DNA of 64,000 nt from Kocuria massiliensis. GTDB taxonomy: Bacteria; Actinomycetota; Actinomycetes; Actinomycetales; Micrococcaceae. The DNA is taken from NCBI RefSeq assembly GCF_900169715.1, contig NZ_LT835160.1:124001-188000 (forward strand), written 5' to 3'. Below the pieces are notes generated by a model, which was not told the origin of the DNA, ran no database searches, and was given only the letters and a program-made list of their open reading frames with translations. The translations under genes were made by a program, and so were the position numbers. This document shows, piece after piece, positions 42,921 through 51,402 of the stretch (position 1 is its first letter; every line of letters begins with the position of its first letter).

Positions 42921-43871
42921 TCAGAAGGTCGTGCGGGCTCGGGCCGGGTGGCGGATTCCGGAGAGTCCTGCGGCTTCGACGCACAGCGCTACGAGCTTGC
43001 GGCCCATCGTTGCGGGAAGCACCGGAAGTAACCGATCGACGGCGCAAGATACGGCTCGGGCAACGGGTTCGGTCATGACGGTGGCCAGCGAACGGACCGC
43101 CCAGCCCCAGGGCCCTCCGGGCTTATGGGGCGGGCCGAGGGCTTCGCCGCCGTGGGTGAGCACGAAGATTTCGCGTGCGGCACCGGAGTGAAGGGATCGC
43201 AGAGTGCGCCCCTCAGCGGTGAGGGCGGGTCCGTGGTGTTTTGCCGTCAGCGACGGGTCGATGCGAACCGACATTCCGGAGGCCGCTAACCGGTAGCCCA
43301 TGTCGACGTCTTCCCAGCCGTAACGACGATAGGCCTCGTCGTAGCCGCCGACACGTTGATAGGCCGCGCGAGTGGCCGAACAGTTGGCCGCCCAAAATTT
43401 CCAGTGCGTATCGGGGGAACTCCGACGGGCCTCGGCGATGAACGCATCATTGGCCGGGCGGCCGTATGCCTGGGCGTAGGCCCCATCCGGAAATACATTG
43501 GTGGTCAGCCCCACCACAGCGGATAAGTCTCGTCCTCGATGAGCGTGAATGTGGCGGTCCACAAAGTCGGGGCGCGGTTCGAGGTCGTCGTCGCAACGGA
43601 TGATGACGCGACCGCGAGCCATCTCGATTCCTTGGTTGAGTGCTCGAGATCGCCCCTGGTTCTCCTCGAAGCGGTGCACTCGAAGCGTCTCGAATCCATC
43701 CGCCTGGTATTGCTGGACCAGCGTCAGGGTGTCGTCAATGTCTCCGTCGATCACCACGATGACTTCGAAGTCCGACCGCGTTTGATTCCGCAGGGCATCG
43801 AGGGGAAAGTGCAGGCGCGCGCGTCCACCGCGGGTCGGGATGACGACGGATGCGGCTGGTTCTGCGGTCAC
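42921..43871 (-). CDS. Glycosyltransferase family 2 protein
   Basis: 316-residue GT-A enzyme: ASVVIPTRGGRARLHFPLDAL, VIDGDIDDT, the metal site RCDDDLEPR (about 100) and GWEDVDMGYRLAASG. The GTG at 43871 overlaps the upstream gene's stop (GTGA) and has AAAGGA seven bases before it; the longer frame to 43973 would invade the neighbour. A short hydrophobic C-terminal stretch may peripherally anchor it. The sugar specificity is unknown. Confidence 0.88.
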   Translation of the reverse strand: MTAEPAASVVIPTRGGRARLHFPLDALRNQTRSDFEVIVVIDGDIDDTLTLVQQYQADGFETLRVHRFEENQGRSRALNQGIEMARGRVIIRCDDDLEPRPDFVDRHIHAHRGRDLSAVVGLTTNVFPDGAYAQAYGRPANDAFIAEARRSSPDTHWKFWAANCSATRAAYQRVGGYDEAYRRYGWEDVDMGYRLAASGMSVRIDPSLTAKHHGPALTAEGRTLRSLHSGAAREIFVLTHGGEALGPPHKPGGPWGWAVRSLATVMTEPVARAVSCAVDRLLPVLPATMGRKLVALCVEAAGLSGIRHPARARTTF

Positions 43872-44977
43872 GGACGATTCCTTTCGGCACGAGAAGTGAA
43901 GGGAAGGTGCAGACGATCCGCCAGTTCTCGAGTGCGGACCGCACCGGCCCCGGGCGATAAGCGCTCCGCCCAACGCTCGTAGGACATGCGAGTCGCATGG
44001 GAGAGGCGGAGCGGGTCTTCCGTCATGACGTGATGGAGATTTTCCAGGGTGTGCGCCAGGGCTTCACTATCTCCGGCGGGATAGACCCACTCATGGTGAG
44101 TCCCGACGACGTCAGGTAATCCGCCGTCATCGCTGACCACCAAGGGCATGCGAGCGCTCATGGCTTCGGCCGCCACCAAGCCGAAGACCTCTCCCCACTC
44201 CGACGGAACGCACAAGACATCGATCGTCGGATAGAAATCCCGCGGGGCAATGAATCCGTGGCGTACCACGGTGCCCTCCGGTAAGTCGTCCAGGGCTTGC
44301 TCCACTCGGCGTGATTCCTCGTCGCTCACGTGTGCCGAACCGCCGCTGAGATGCAGCTCGACGGCCAACCCGTTCTCTTGCACTCGTCGAACCGCGGCGG
44401 CCAGTGTGACCACGCCTTTCAACGTCGAGATCCGGCCCATAAACCCAATTCTGAGGGTGGGATTGTTCGTGGGACCCGCGGATCGCGGCGTCGCCTCGAC
44501 GCGTGGGACCCAGTTCGGAAAGGCCTGGAACCCGGTGACTTCTTGCGCCGCAAAGTGTGAAGGAACCAGTCGCGCTCGAGCACCGAAGGAGGCCACTCGT
44601 GCCAGCAGGCGGTGGAAACCCACGGGGATTTGATGCAGGTGGACGATGCGTCGCGGGTGCAAACTCATGGCAAAGGATGGAACGAGCCCGTTGCACCAGA
44701 CCCAGTCACGGCGGTGGCGAAGGCCAAAGAGCGTCAACTTGAGCAGGTAGTCCCGGCGGCTAGACGCAGCCAGCTCGACGACGTCGAACCCTTCGGCCCG
44801 CGCACGGGCCACAGTGTCTCCTGGAGAGCTCGGGCCAACGATCGTCGCTTCCCGACCCGAATCACGCAGAGCGTGCGCGATCGAGAACATCATGTTCTCG
44901 CCGCCAGAGATATCGCCGTTATTGGTGGCGATGTAGATGCGTCGTGTTCCTTTCGCGGATGCTCTTGAAGTCTTCAC
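43868..44977 (-). CDS. Glycosyltransferase family 4 protein
   Basis: 369-residue GT-B enzyme: IYIATNNGDISGGENMMFSIAHAL at the N-terminus, LRIGFMGRISTLKGVVTLAAAV, and VPSEWGEVFGLVAAEAMSARMPLVVSDDGG with the E-x7-E donor motif. The GTG start at 44977 overlaps the stop of the polymerase gene (GTGA). The acceptor and donor are unknown. Confidence 0.88.
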   Translation of the reverse strand: MKTSRASAKGTRRIYIATNNGDISGGENMMFSIAHALRDSGREATIVGPSSPGDTVARARAEGFDVVELAASSRRDYLLKLTLFGLRHRRDWVWCNGLVPSFAMSLHPRRIVHLHQIPVGFHRLLARVASFGARARLVPSHFAAQEVTGFQAFPNWVPRVEATPRSAGPTNNPTLRIGFMGRISTLKGVVTLAAAVRRVQENGLAVELHLSGGSAHVSDEESRRVEQALDDLPEGTVVRHGFIAPRDFYPTIDVLCVPSEWGEVFGLVAAEAMSARMPLVVSDDGGLPDVVGTHHEWVYPAGDSEALAHTLENLHHVMTEDPLRLSHATRMSYERWAERLSPGAGAVRTRELADRLHLPFTSRAERNRP

Positions 44978-46215
44978 TTTCGCCCCAGGCCCGTCGCTGT
45001 TCCGGACGATGTGCGTATGTTCAACAGTCCCGGAGCTTGAGTACCCGCTGCTTCGTCTTCATGGCGTGCAGCACGAATTCCGGCGGCCATCACGAAGGCC
45101 CAGGACGTGGTCAAAAAGACGTCGCCGAGCTTCCACGCACAGATGAGGACGGCAAGGGCTCCCGCTTGGACGATCACACGTTCCGTGGTGGTGGCTCCTG
45201 AGCGTAGAAGGCGCCCTCCCACGAACACCGTGAATCCCACAACAGCGATCAGGAGGACGAAACCTCCCTCGATCTGGAGTTGCCAATATCCGTTATGGAA
45301 ATACCAGGTGTGTTCCTCCATGACAACGGTGGCTTGGCTCAAACCTCGGCCGTACCACGGCGAATCCTGAAGCTTGGCGAAGGAAGCGGCATCAATGCGG
45401 TCGCGAAGAGCATCGGTACCGGTCCGGTCCGAAAAGACGCCGATACGGGCGAAGTTCTTTTCGACGTTATCCACGAGCCACATGATCACGAGGGCACCAA
45501 TGACCTTAAACGGTAACGACACCCTGCGAGAGAAGAGCATCCACAAGACCGCGACGGCGTAGGCGGCTAGCGAGGTTCTAGATCCCGTCAGCCACAGGGG
45601 TACCCCCAGCCCCACGAAAATGGCGACCCCGACGCGCCGATGCTCGTATGCAATCAACGCCAGCACGGCTCCCACCGCGTAGTTGAGACCGGCCTGGTTC
45701 TTGTCTCCGAAAATTCCCGTGAGGTATCCGCCGTACGTGTTCGACGTCAATCCCAGATAAAACAACAGAACGTTGATCACCAACATCGCGATGAACCCGC
45801 GAATCACGGACCGGAAGTGGAGCCGGCCCGAGGCGAGGACCAGCGCGAAGATCACGACGCTACCCACTCGGAATATTCGTCGAGTCCATTCTCCTGTGGT
45901 GGCGTACCCCGCCACCATCGAAACCACCACGGCGAACCCGAGTCCGAGGGACAACACCACGAGCCACCAACGGACATCGGAGGAGAACGTGTATCGGGGG
46001 CGGCGCAAGAAGGCCACGCCCACCCCAAGGAGGACGGCTACATACGTGATGGGGAGCTGACCCGGCAGGCCAGGAGCCGAGGTGCCCACGAAGGCAGCCA
46101 TGCACCCGATCATGAACTCGAGCAAGCGCAACGATCCGGCTTCGGACACGACCGTCTCACGGGCCCGCGTCAACAGGCTCCGTGACGTCGGATCGAGTTC
46201 CTTGCGAACGGTCAT
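44974..46215 (-). CDS. O-antigen polymerase/ligase-like membrane protein (Wzy type)
   Basis: 413-residue protein with about ten hydrophobic segments and, near the C-terminal half, a large extracellular loop with PWYGRGLSQA and HNGYWQLQIEGG, the pattern of the Wzy_C/O-antigen ligase superfamily. It probably polymerises lipid-linked repeat units at the outer face of the membrane, upstream of the Wzz-like regulator. Its stop overlaps the next start (GTGA), and its own start overlaps the preceding gene by four bases. Confidence 0.85.
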   Translation of the reverse strand: MTVRKELDPTSRSLLTRARETVVSEAGSLRLLEFMIGCMAAFVGTSAPGLPGQLPITYVAVLLGVGVAFLRRPRYTFSSDVRWWLVVLSLGLGFAVVVSMVAGYATTGEWTRRIFRVGSVVIFALVLASGRLHFRSVIRGFIAMLVINVLLFYLGLTSNTYGGYLTGIFGDKNQAGLNYAVGAVLALIAYEHRRVGVAIFVGLGVPLWLTGSRTSLAAYAVAVLWMLFSRRVSLPFKVIGALVIMWLVDNVEKNFARIGVFSDRTGTDALRDRIDAASFAKLQDSPWYGRGLSQATVVMEEHTWYFHNGYWQLQIEGGFVLLIAVVGFTVFVGGRLLRSGATTTERVIVQAGALAVLICAWKLGDVFLTTSWAFVMAAGIRAARHEDEAAGTQAPGLLNIRTSSGTATGLGRK

Positions 46216-47345
46216 ACTCCACTTCCCCCACAGCGTTCACGATGCTGATCGCTCGAATAGGCGTCGGCTATGGCGGCCGTCATTTCATCGATGGTCGTGA
46301 GATCCCCCGATTCAACGGCGCCAGCAGATAACGCCGCCTCCATATCACGTGCCAATCCGTGAAGACTCATCTTACCGTGCAGTAACCTTTCGCGCGGCAG
46401 AATTTCGGCATTTCCTCCGACATCATTCGCCACCACCGAAACCCGTGCCGCGACGGCGTCAAGCAACGTATAGGAGTAGTTCTCCCAGGCCGAGATTTGC
46501 ACCAAAACATCAGCCTCCGCCATCGCTTCCACGGGATCCATGAACCCGGCGAATTCCACGGAGTCTTCCAACCGTAGCCCCCGTACGAGGCCGCGAAGGG
46601 AATCCCGGAGCGGCCCGTCTCCGGCGATGACTAGGCGTGCGTCGCGTCGCTGCTTTTGAACCAGTGCAAAGGCGCGGATGACGTCGTCAAGGCGCTTTTC
46701 CTCGGCAAGTCTCGATAAAGTGAGGAAAGTAGGCCTCGGGTCAGGGAGCTTGCTCGTCCGGCGTTCCTCCACTTGCTGGCGAATCCGGCCGGCGTCTACT
46801 CCGTTCCGAATGACTCGGACCCTCGTTGCTCGCCACTTGGAGATCATCACACGACGAGTCGACTCGCATACCGCGATCTTTCGGTCTGTCACGCGCAAAC
46901 GGGCGCCGTGAAGCAAGCGCATCATCAAGCCCCTCCAACGCCGAGATTGATAGGTCGAGTCCTCCGGCGCAATGCCGTGTTCCGTGGTCGCCAGCAGCGG
47001 TGTGGGGTATCCACCGGCGAGAAAAGCTCGAACCTTGAGGTAACCCACCACCGACGCCGCAACCACGTCGGCGAAAGCCAAGTGGGAATGCACGAGATCC
47101 GGGGACAATTCCGCGATCGTCGAGCGGAGCGTCCTCACCGATCTCACGTAACCGTGCCCCGTTCCGAAAGGCCCTGTGAGCACACGAACGCCGCGTTCCC
47201 GTAGCCGGTCCGCGAGCGTTCCCGCCGGGCACAGGACCACGACTTCCCATCCCGGGATTCCTCGTTCGGTTACGTCCAAGACGTGCCGGGCAACCCCTCC
47301 AATTTCCGGTACGGGCACCAACCAGAGTGCACGGGAACGGCTCAT
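46212..47345 (-). CDS. Glycosyltransferase family 4 protein
   Basis: 377-residue GT-B enzyme: LWLVPVPEIGGVARHVLDVTERG, TEHGIAPED, FLTLSRLAEEKRLDDVIRAFALV and QISAWENYSYTLLDAVAARVSVVANDVGG (the usual first Glu region). The ATG at 47345 overlaps the stop of the NeuB-like gene by one base (TGATG), fixing the start; the in-frame start at 47354 is less likely. It acts in the polysaccharide operon; specificity is unknown. Confidence 0.88.
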   Translation of the reverse strand: MSRSRALWLVPVPEIGGVARHVLDVTERGIPGWEVVVLCPAGTLADRLRERGVRVLTGPFGTGHGYVRSVRTLRSTIAELSPDLVHSHLAFADVVAASVVGYLKVRAFLAGGYPTPLLATTEHGIAPEDSTYQSRRWRGLMMRLLHGARLRVTDRKIAVCESTRRVMISKWRATRVRVIRNGVDAGRIRQQVEERRTSKLPDPRPTFLTLSRLAEEKRLDDVIRAFALVQKQRRDARLVIAGDGPLRDSLRGLVRGLRLEDSVEFAGFMDPVEAMAEADVLVQISAWENYSYTLLDAVAARVSVVANDVGGNAEILPRERLLHGKMSLHGLARDMEAALSAGAVESGDLTTIDEMTAAIADAYSSDQHRERCGGSGV

Positions 47346-49588
47346 CAGATCCACTTCTCCAAACGCTCCAATGCGGTGAAGAAACCCTCCCCGTTATTGA
47401 CGTGTCCCTGCCAGATTTCGGGGATGAATGAGGCCTTCGGTGCCAGACGCCGGAGTTGTGCTCCGAGTGCCGCCCAGTCGACGTCGCCCTCGCCTACCTG
47501 CACGCCTTCACCATCGACTCCAGTGCCGTCCACGAGGTGCAAGTGAATGGATTCCGGAGCGAGCAATTCCACGGCTTCGGAGAGAGGCAGACCCAGGAAG
47601 TTCGCGGCCAAGACGGTGTGGCTGATATCCAGGCACAGGGCTGTCCCGGTCGCGCGTGCGAATTCGGCCGTGTCCTGGGGATCCAAGAAGAGATTGTGGA
47701 ACTGTTGGCCTCCCATGAGCCACGGGAACGGCGGCAAGGTCTGCGCGGCAAGGCGCACTCCCGAAGTATCCAGCCGTTTCAAGGCTTCCGCGATGCGCTC
47801 ATACTTGACCGCCCGCTCACTCGCGGAAATATGGCCGTCCTTAGTGAAGCCACCCATCGTGACGACCATGATCGGGTCGTCGTCCACGGTAAAGTACTGG
47901 GTCAAGCTCCTGGTGATGTCGATGGTGCGCTGAACCTCGGCGATCGAGCGTTCCCAATGCTCGGCCTCAGGAGAGGCGAGATCAACGAGGAAGTCCCCCG
48001 AGAATAGGTCGGGCAAATGCGTCGTAAAAGACACATCGAGCTTGTGGTCGAAGACGTCCTCAACGTTGATCTCCAGATCCTTATAGGAAAAATGGAATTC
48101 CAAAAAGTCCGGGGTCGAGTGCTCGATCAGCCCGCGGAAGTCGTGATACCGAACCGGCAGGCCCCACGGCCGGTCAAAGCTGAAACCACCGCGTCGAATT
48201 GCGGCGTCTTTGAGGTCGCCTTCGTAGAAGAAGTCCCCTTGCGCGACCGAGCGATGAAGCGTGCGGCCGATCAGGGCGTTCAGAGCATTCGGTTGCAATC
48301 CTCGCCCCGGGGACTTCACCGTGACATCCTCGGCGGTGACGACGTCGCCCACCGACAAATCTCTCGTGGCCACCAGAGATTTCGCCAAGTTCACGCGATT
48401 CATGTGCTCGCCCGTGGACACTGCCCGGGGCCCCGCCGAGCCGATGGAGGCTTCGACGTCGCGAATGTTTCGGACCATGGCCGCGAATTCTTCGGGCAGG
48501 AGCGATACTTGGTGGTCGTTACCTTCCAAGGATTTGTCCACCGTGAAGTGCTTTTCGATAATTTTGGCCCCGCGAGCGACTGCGGCAACGGCCACATGGT
48601 AGCCACGCTCATGCCCTGAATAACCAACCAGGCACTGGCCAAGTTCTGCCAGTCGGTCCATGTATGCGAGGTTGACGTCCTTGTACGGCGCCGGATAGGT
48701 GGATTGGCACTGCAGGAGAGCAAAGCTCGCTCCGGTCTGCCGCAAGAGTTCCACGGAACCCAAGATTTCGTCTTCCCGAGACATTCCGGTCGAAACCAGC
48801 AGCGGCACGCCCCGCCGGCCCATCTCGCGTAGCAATTCGTGGTTGGTCAAGTCTGCCGAGGCGACCTTAAGCCCCGGAATCCCGTATTCCACCAGCGCGT
48901 CCAGAGAGGGAACGTCCCACGGGGTGCACAGCACATCGATATCGCGCTGTTTACAGTGGTCGAAGACGTCGTACATTTGCTCGACGGACAGGGAGAACTT
49001 CGACAGCAGGTCCAGCGTGTATTGCGCGCCCAGGTCCTCGCCAGCTGATTTGCCCCCGGACTGACGGTAGAGAGCGTCCATATCCCGTAGCTGGAATTTT
49101 ACGGCGTCGGCCCCCGAATCCACGGCGAGATCGACGAGTCGTTTGGCGAGGGCCGGATCGCCCTGGTGGTTATTGCCGATCTCGGCTATGACGAACGCCG
49201 GGTGATCCTTACTGATCGTGTGACGTCCGATTTTCAATGAATCTGAGGAGTCTTGGGCAATCCCGATCAGATGACCGCGCTCGTCGATGAGCGGTAGATG
49301 CTCGATTCCGTGACCGAAGAGTCCCCTCAATTCGGCCGGTTCGCTCGTGTGGGAACACGTGCGCGGTTGCCGATTGGCCACCTGCAGGCACGCCGTGGTG
49401 AGGTCTGCGTCGGGATGAGCCAGGAGCCATCGGCGGAAATCTCCGTCGGTCAGGGAACCCTCGAGGATTCCCGAAGCATCCACACAAAAAACGATTCGGT
49501 GACCATTGGCCGAAATCTTTTGCAGGGCGGTGAGCACCGAATCTTCCGAAAACACCACATAGGGAGTGACATTGCGCTCGATAATCAC
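47345..49588 (-). CDS. Multidomain sialic-acid-synthase-like protein (CBS pair, NeuB, SAF, TIM barrel)
   Basis: 747-residue fusion. About 1-120: a CBS pair (TPYVVFSEDSVLTALQKIS ... LPLIDERGHLIGI). About 125-395: NeuB/Spt condensing domain (FVIAEIGNNHQGD, VKFQLRD, GYSGHERGYHVAVAAVARGAKIIEKHFT). About 400-465: SAF antifreeze-like domain (LVATRDLSVGDVVTAEDVTVKSPGRGL). About 485-747: a xylose-isomerase/endonuclease-IV-like TIM barrel (LCLDISH, IHLHLVDGTGVDGEG). NeuB joins phosphoenolpyruvate to an amino-hexose to make a nonulosonic acid. The extra barrel may supply an isomerase or epimerase step; the CBS pair may sense nucleotides. Its ATG overlaps the NeuA-like stop. The substrate is unknown. 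Confidence 0.9.
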   Translation of the reverse strand: MIIERNVTPYVVFSEDSVLTALQKISANGHRIVFCVDASGILEGSLTDGDFRRWLLAHPDADLTTACLQVANRQPRTCSHTSEPAELRGLFGHGIEHLPLIDERGHLIGIAQDSSDSLKIGRHTISKDHPAFVIAEIGNNHQGDPALAKRLVDLAVDSGADAVKFQLRDMDALYRQSGGKSAGEDLGAQYTLDLLSKFSLSVEQMYDVFDHCKQRDIDVLCTPWDVPSLDALVEYGIPGLKVASADLTNHELLREMGRRGVPLLVSTGMSREDEILGSVELLRQTGASFALLQCQSTYPAPYKDVNLAYMDRLAELGQCLVGYSGHERGYHVAVAAVARGAKIIEKHFTVDKSLEGNDHQVSLLPEEFAAMVRNIRDVEASIGSAGPRAVSTGEHMNRVNLAKSLVATRDLSVGDVVTAEDVTVKSPGRGLQPNALNALIGRTLHRSVAQGDFFYEGDLKDAAIRRGGFSFDRPWGLPVRYHDFRGLIEHSTPDFLEFHFSYKDLEINVEDVFDHKLDVSFTTHLPDLFSGDFLVDLASPEAEHWERSIAEVQRTIDITRSLTQYFTVDDDPIMVVTMGGFTKDGHISASERAVKYERIAEALKRLDTSGVRLAAQTLPPFPWLMGGQQFHNLFLDPQDTAEFARATGTALCLDISHTVLAANFLGLPLSEAVELLAPESIHLHLVDGTGVDGEGVQVGEGDVDWAALGAQLRRLAPKASFIPEIWQGHVNNGEGFFTALERLEKWI

Positions 49589-50328
49589 TGGTTGAATCCT
49601 TCGCTGGAGTGATCTGGGTAGGTTTCTCGAAGCTGTGCTTCCGCGACGGCGAAATCGATGGGCGTATCGATATCCACTCCCTCGATTTCATCCATGATGA
49701 ACAGTTCGATCATTCCGCCGAGGCGGTTATGGAGCCGGTCATATATCCCGGCAGAGGTGACGTAGAGGGAGCCGTTTTCCCGGTAGCGGTAGGTCTCGCG
49801 GGTCAGCTCTTGACGGCGCGGCCGATTCATCACGTCGTATTCCGCTCGCGGGGTTTCTCCGGCCGCCCAAATAAAAGGCCCCTGCGGTATGACGCCGACC
49901 ATCGAGTCTGCCTCGCTGGCAAGGAAATCGCGGACCGCCCGCGCAATGGTGCCGGGCAATCGCAATGGCGACGTTGCTTGCAGCAACACCACGGCATCGG
50001 GGTCGAATCCACGGTCGCGATATTCCGCCATGGCATGTTCAATGACGGGCTCTGTTGCGGTGGTGTCTTCCGCGAGTTCGGCCGGACGCATGAAAGGAAC
50101 TTCGGCCCCGGCCTCCCTCGCGACCTTGGCGAGTTCCTGATCATCCGTTGAAACGACGACGCGGAAATCGACCTCGCCGTGTACATCGCGCTGCGCTTGA
50201 AGCGCCTGCATCACGGTCCATTCCACCAGTGGCCGGCCCGCAATCGGCAGCAGATTCTTGCGAGGTATGCCTTTGGAGCCGCCCCTCACGGGGATAACAC
50301 ACAGGATGTTCTTCGTGGAGTCCATCAC
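49585..50328 (-). CDS. Acylneuraminate cytidylyltransferase-like protein (NeuA family)
   Basis: 247-residue enzyme activating a nonulosonic acid with CTP. The signature VIPVRGGSKGIPRKNLLPIAGRPLVEWT, LLQATSPLRLPGTI and the metal-binding Asp in EGVDIDTPIDFAVAEA are present. It immediately precedes and overlaps the NeuB-like gene, supporting a CMP-nonulosonate pathway. Start could be the GTG at 50328 or the ATG one codon later. The family also includes CMP-Kdo, CMP-legionaminic and CMP-pseudaminic enzymes. Confidence 0.9.
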   Translation of the reverse strand: MMDSTKNILCVIPVRGGSKGIPRKNLLPIAGRPLVEWTVMQALQAQRDVHGEVDFRVVVSTDDQELAKVAREAGAEVPFMRPAELAEDTTATEPVIEHAMAEYRDRGFDPDAVVLLQATSPLRLPGTIARAVRDFLASEADSMVGVIPQGPFIWAAGETPRAEYDVMNRPRRQELTRETYRYRENGSLYVTSAGIYDRLHNRLGGMIELFIMDEIEGVDIDTPIDFAVAEAQLRETYPDHSSEGFNQ

Positions 50329-50331
50329 TTC

Positions 50332-51402
50332 TCAATTCGATTGGCAGACGATGTCCGTGATACGTCGGGCCGGTGCCTCGACCGGTTGAGCCGGAGGCGG
50401 AGTCGGCTCTTCACCCCACGGTCTCATGTCGTAACGTTGCCAGAACTCGTTTAGCCATGCCGGCGGACGACGGTGGTACACCCAGGCGTCGAGGCCGCGA
50501 GCCGCAGCCTCGAGAACGCCGGTTGAGAAGGTGGACACCACCGGCGCGCGAAGATCCGTCAAGGCTCGTCCCGACCGATCGAAGGGAATGCCCGCGCGTT
50601 CCCACCATTGGTGAACGGTCCGAGAGGCAATGTCCCTTTCCCCGGGATGCGGCCGGTAGATCGCCCCCGCGTCCCGGCAAAAACGGTAGGTCGATTGAAT
50701 GAGGGACATCCGATCAAGCTCCACCCCGTGAAGTTGCCCCAGGAACACCGGAGCCTCGCCCCTACTGCTCGTAACCGGCGCACGTTGGGCCGATTCGTAC
50801 AAGAGCTGAGAGCCGACCGCGTGCACTTCGACGTCGTCCCGCCCGCTGGCCCAGAAGCCACCGTCCGCTTCTGAAAATGCGAGAACTCGCGCGTCCGAGG
50901 GAAGCGGCGGAGCCTTGGGTGTGAGGAGGCCATGTTGGACAACCCAAATGGCGAGGCCGCGATCTTGCGCCCATGCATTCAAGACGCCTCCGACCGGTAG
51001 GTAATGTCCTGTGCTCATGACACCGGATACATCGGACAACGTGCCGCCCGATTGCGCCTGCTCGCGTAGGGCTTCAGCCGTTCGCGGAAGCCGCCGAGCC
51101 GTCCAACCCCCGCCCGGCAGGTGCTCCGTGACCTCAGCCGGCGCCAAGACACCCACGGGGACCCTGCCCACCAGCTGCTCTAGCGGCTTGATCAGGGCAG
51201 CGATTTTCGTGGGGGTGGTCGCGTCGAGGGCGAGCAGTAATGCTGGGGCCTCAGCCTGGGTATGCATCGTCATGAATTCCGGTGCGGCGGCCCGACGCCG
51301 TGCCACGGCAATCACGGAAGCCTTGGCTTCACGCAGGAGGTGACGACGCCGTTGCCATGTTTGCCACGCCGCCAAGTCCTTGGGGTGATCTAAGGGAGTC
51401 AT
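50332..51402 (-). CDS. Putative glycosyltransferase, candidate nonulosonic-acid transferase
   Basis: 356-residue protein I cannot place firmly. It has a basic N-terminus, no clear membrane segment, an HP motif (YRPHPGERD, about 245) and a serine/threonine motif (VSTFSTGVLEAAARG, about 285-300). HP and S/T motifs are hallmarks of bacterial sialyl- and polysialyltransferases and of teichoic-acid glycerophosphotransferases with a GT-B fold. Its place between a family 2 glycosyltransferase (four-base overlap) and the NeuA-like gene (three bases apart) favours transfer of the CMP-activated sugar. Confidence 0.65.
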   Translation of the reverse strand: MTPLDHPKDLAAWQTWQRRRHLLREAKASVIAVARRRAAAPEFMTMHTQAEAPALLLALDATTPTKIAALIKPLEQLVGRVPVGVLAPAEVTEHLPGGGWTARRLPRTAEALREQAQSGGTLSDVSGVMSTGHYLPVGGVLNAWAQDRGLAIWVVQHGLLTPKAPPLPSDARVLAFSEADGGFWASGRDDVEVHAVGSQLLYESAQRAPVTSSRGEAPVFLGQLHGVELDRMSLIQSTYRFCRDAGAIYRPHPGERDIASRTVHQWWERAGIPFDRSGRALTDLRAPVVSTFSTGVLEAAARGLDAWVYHRRPPAWLNEFWQRYDMRPWGEEPTPPPAQPVEAPARRITDIVCQSN

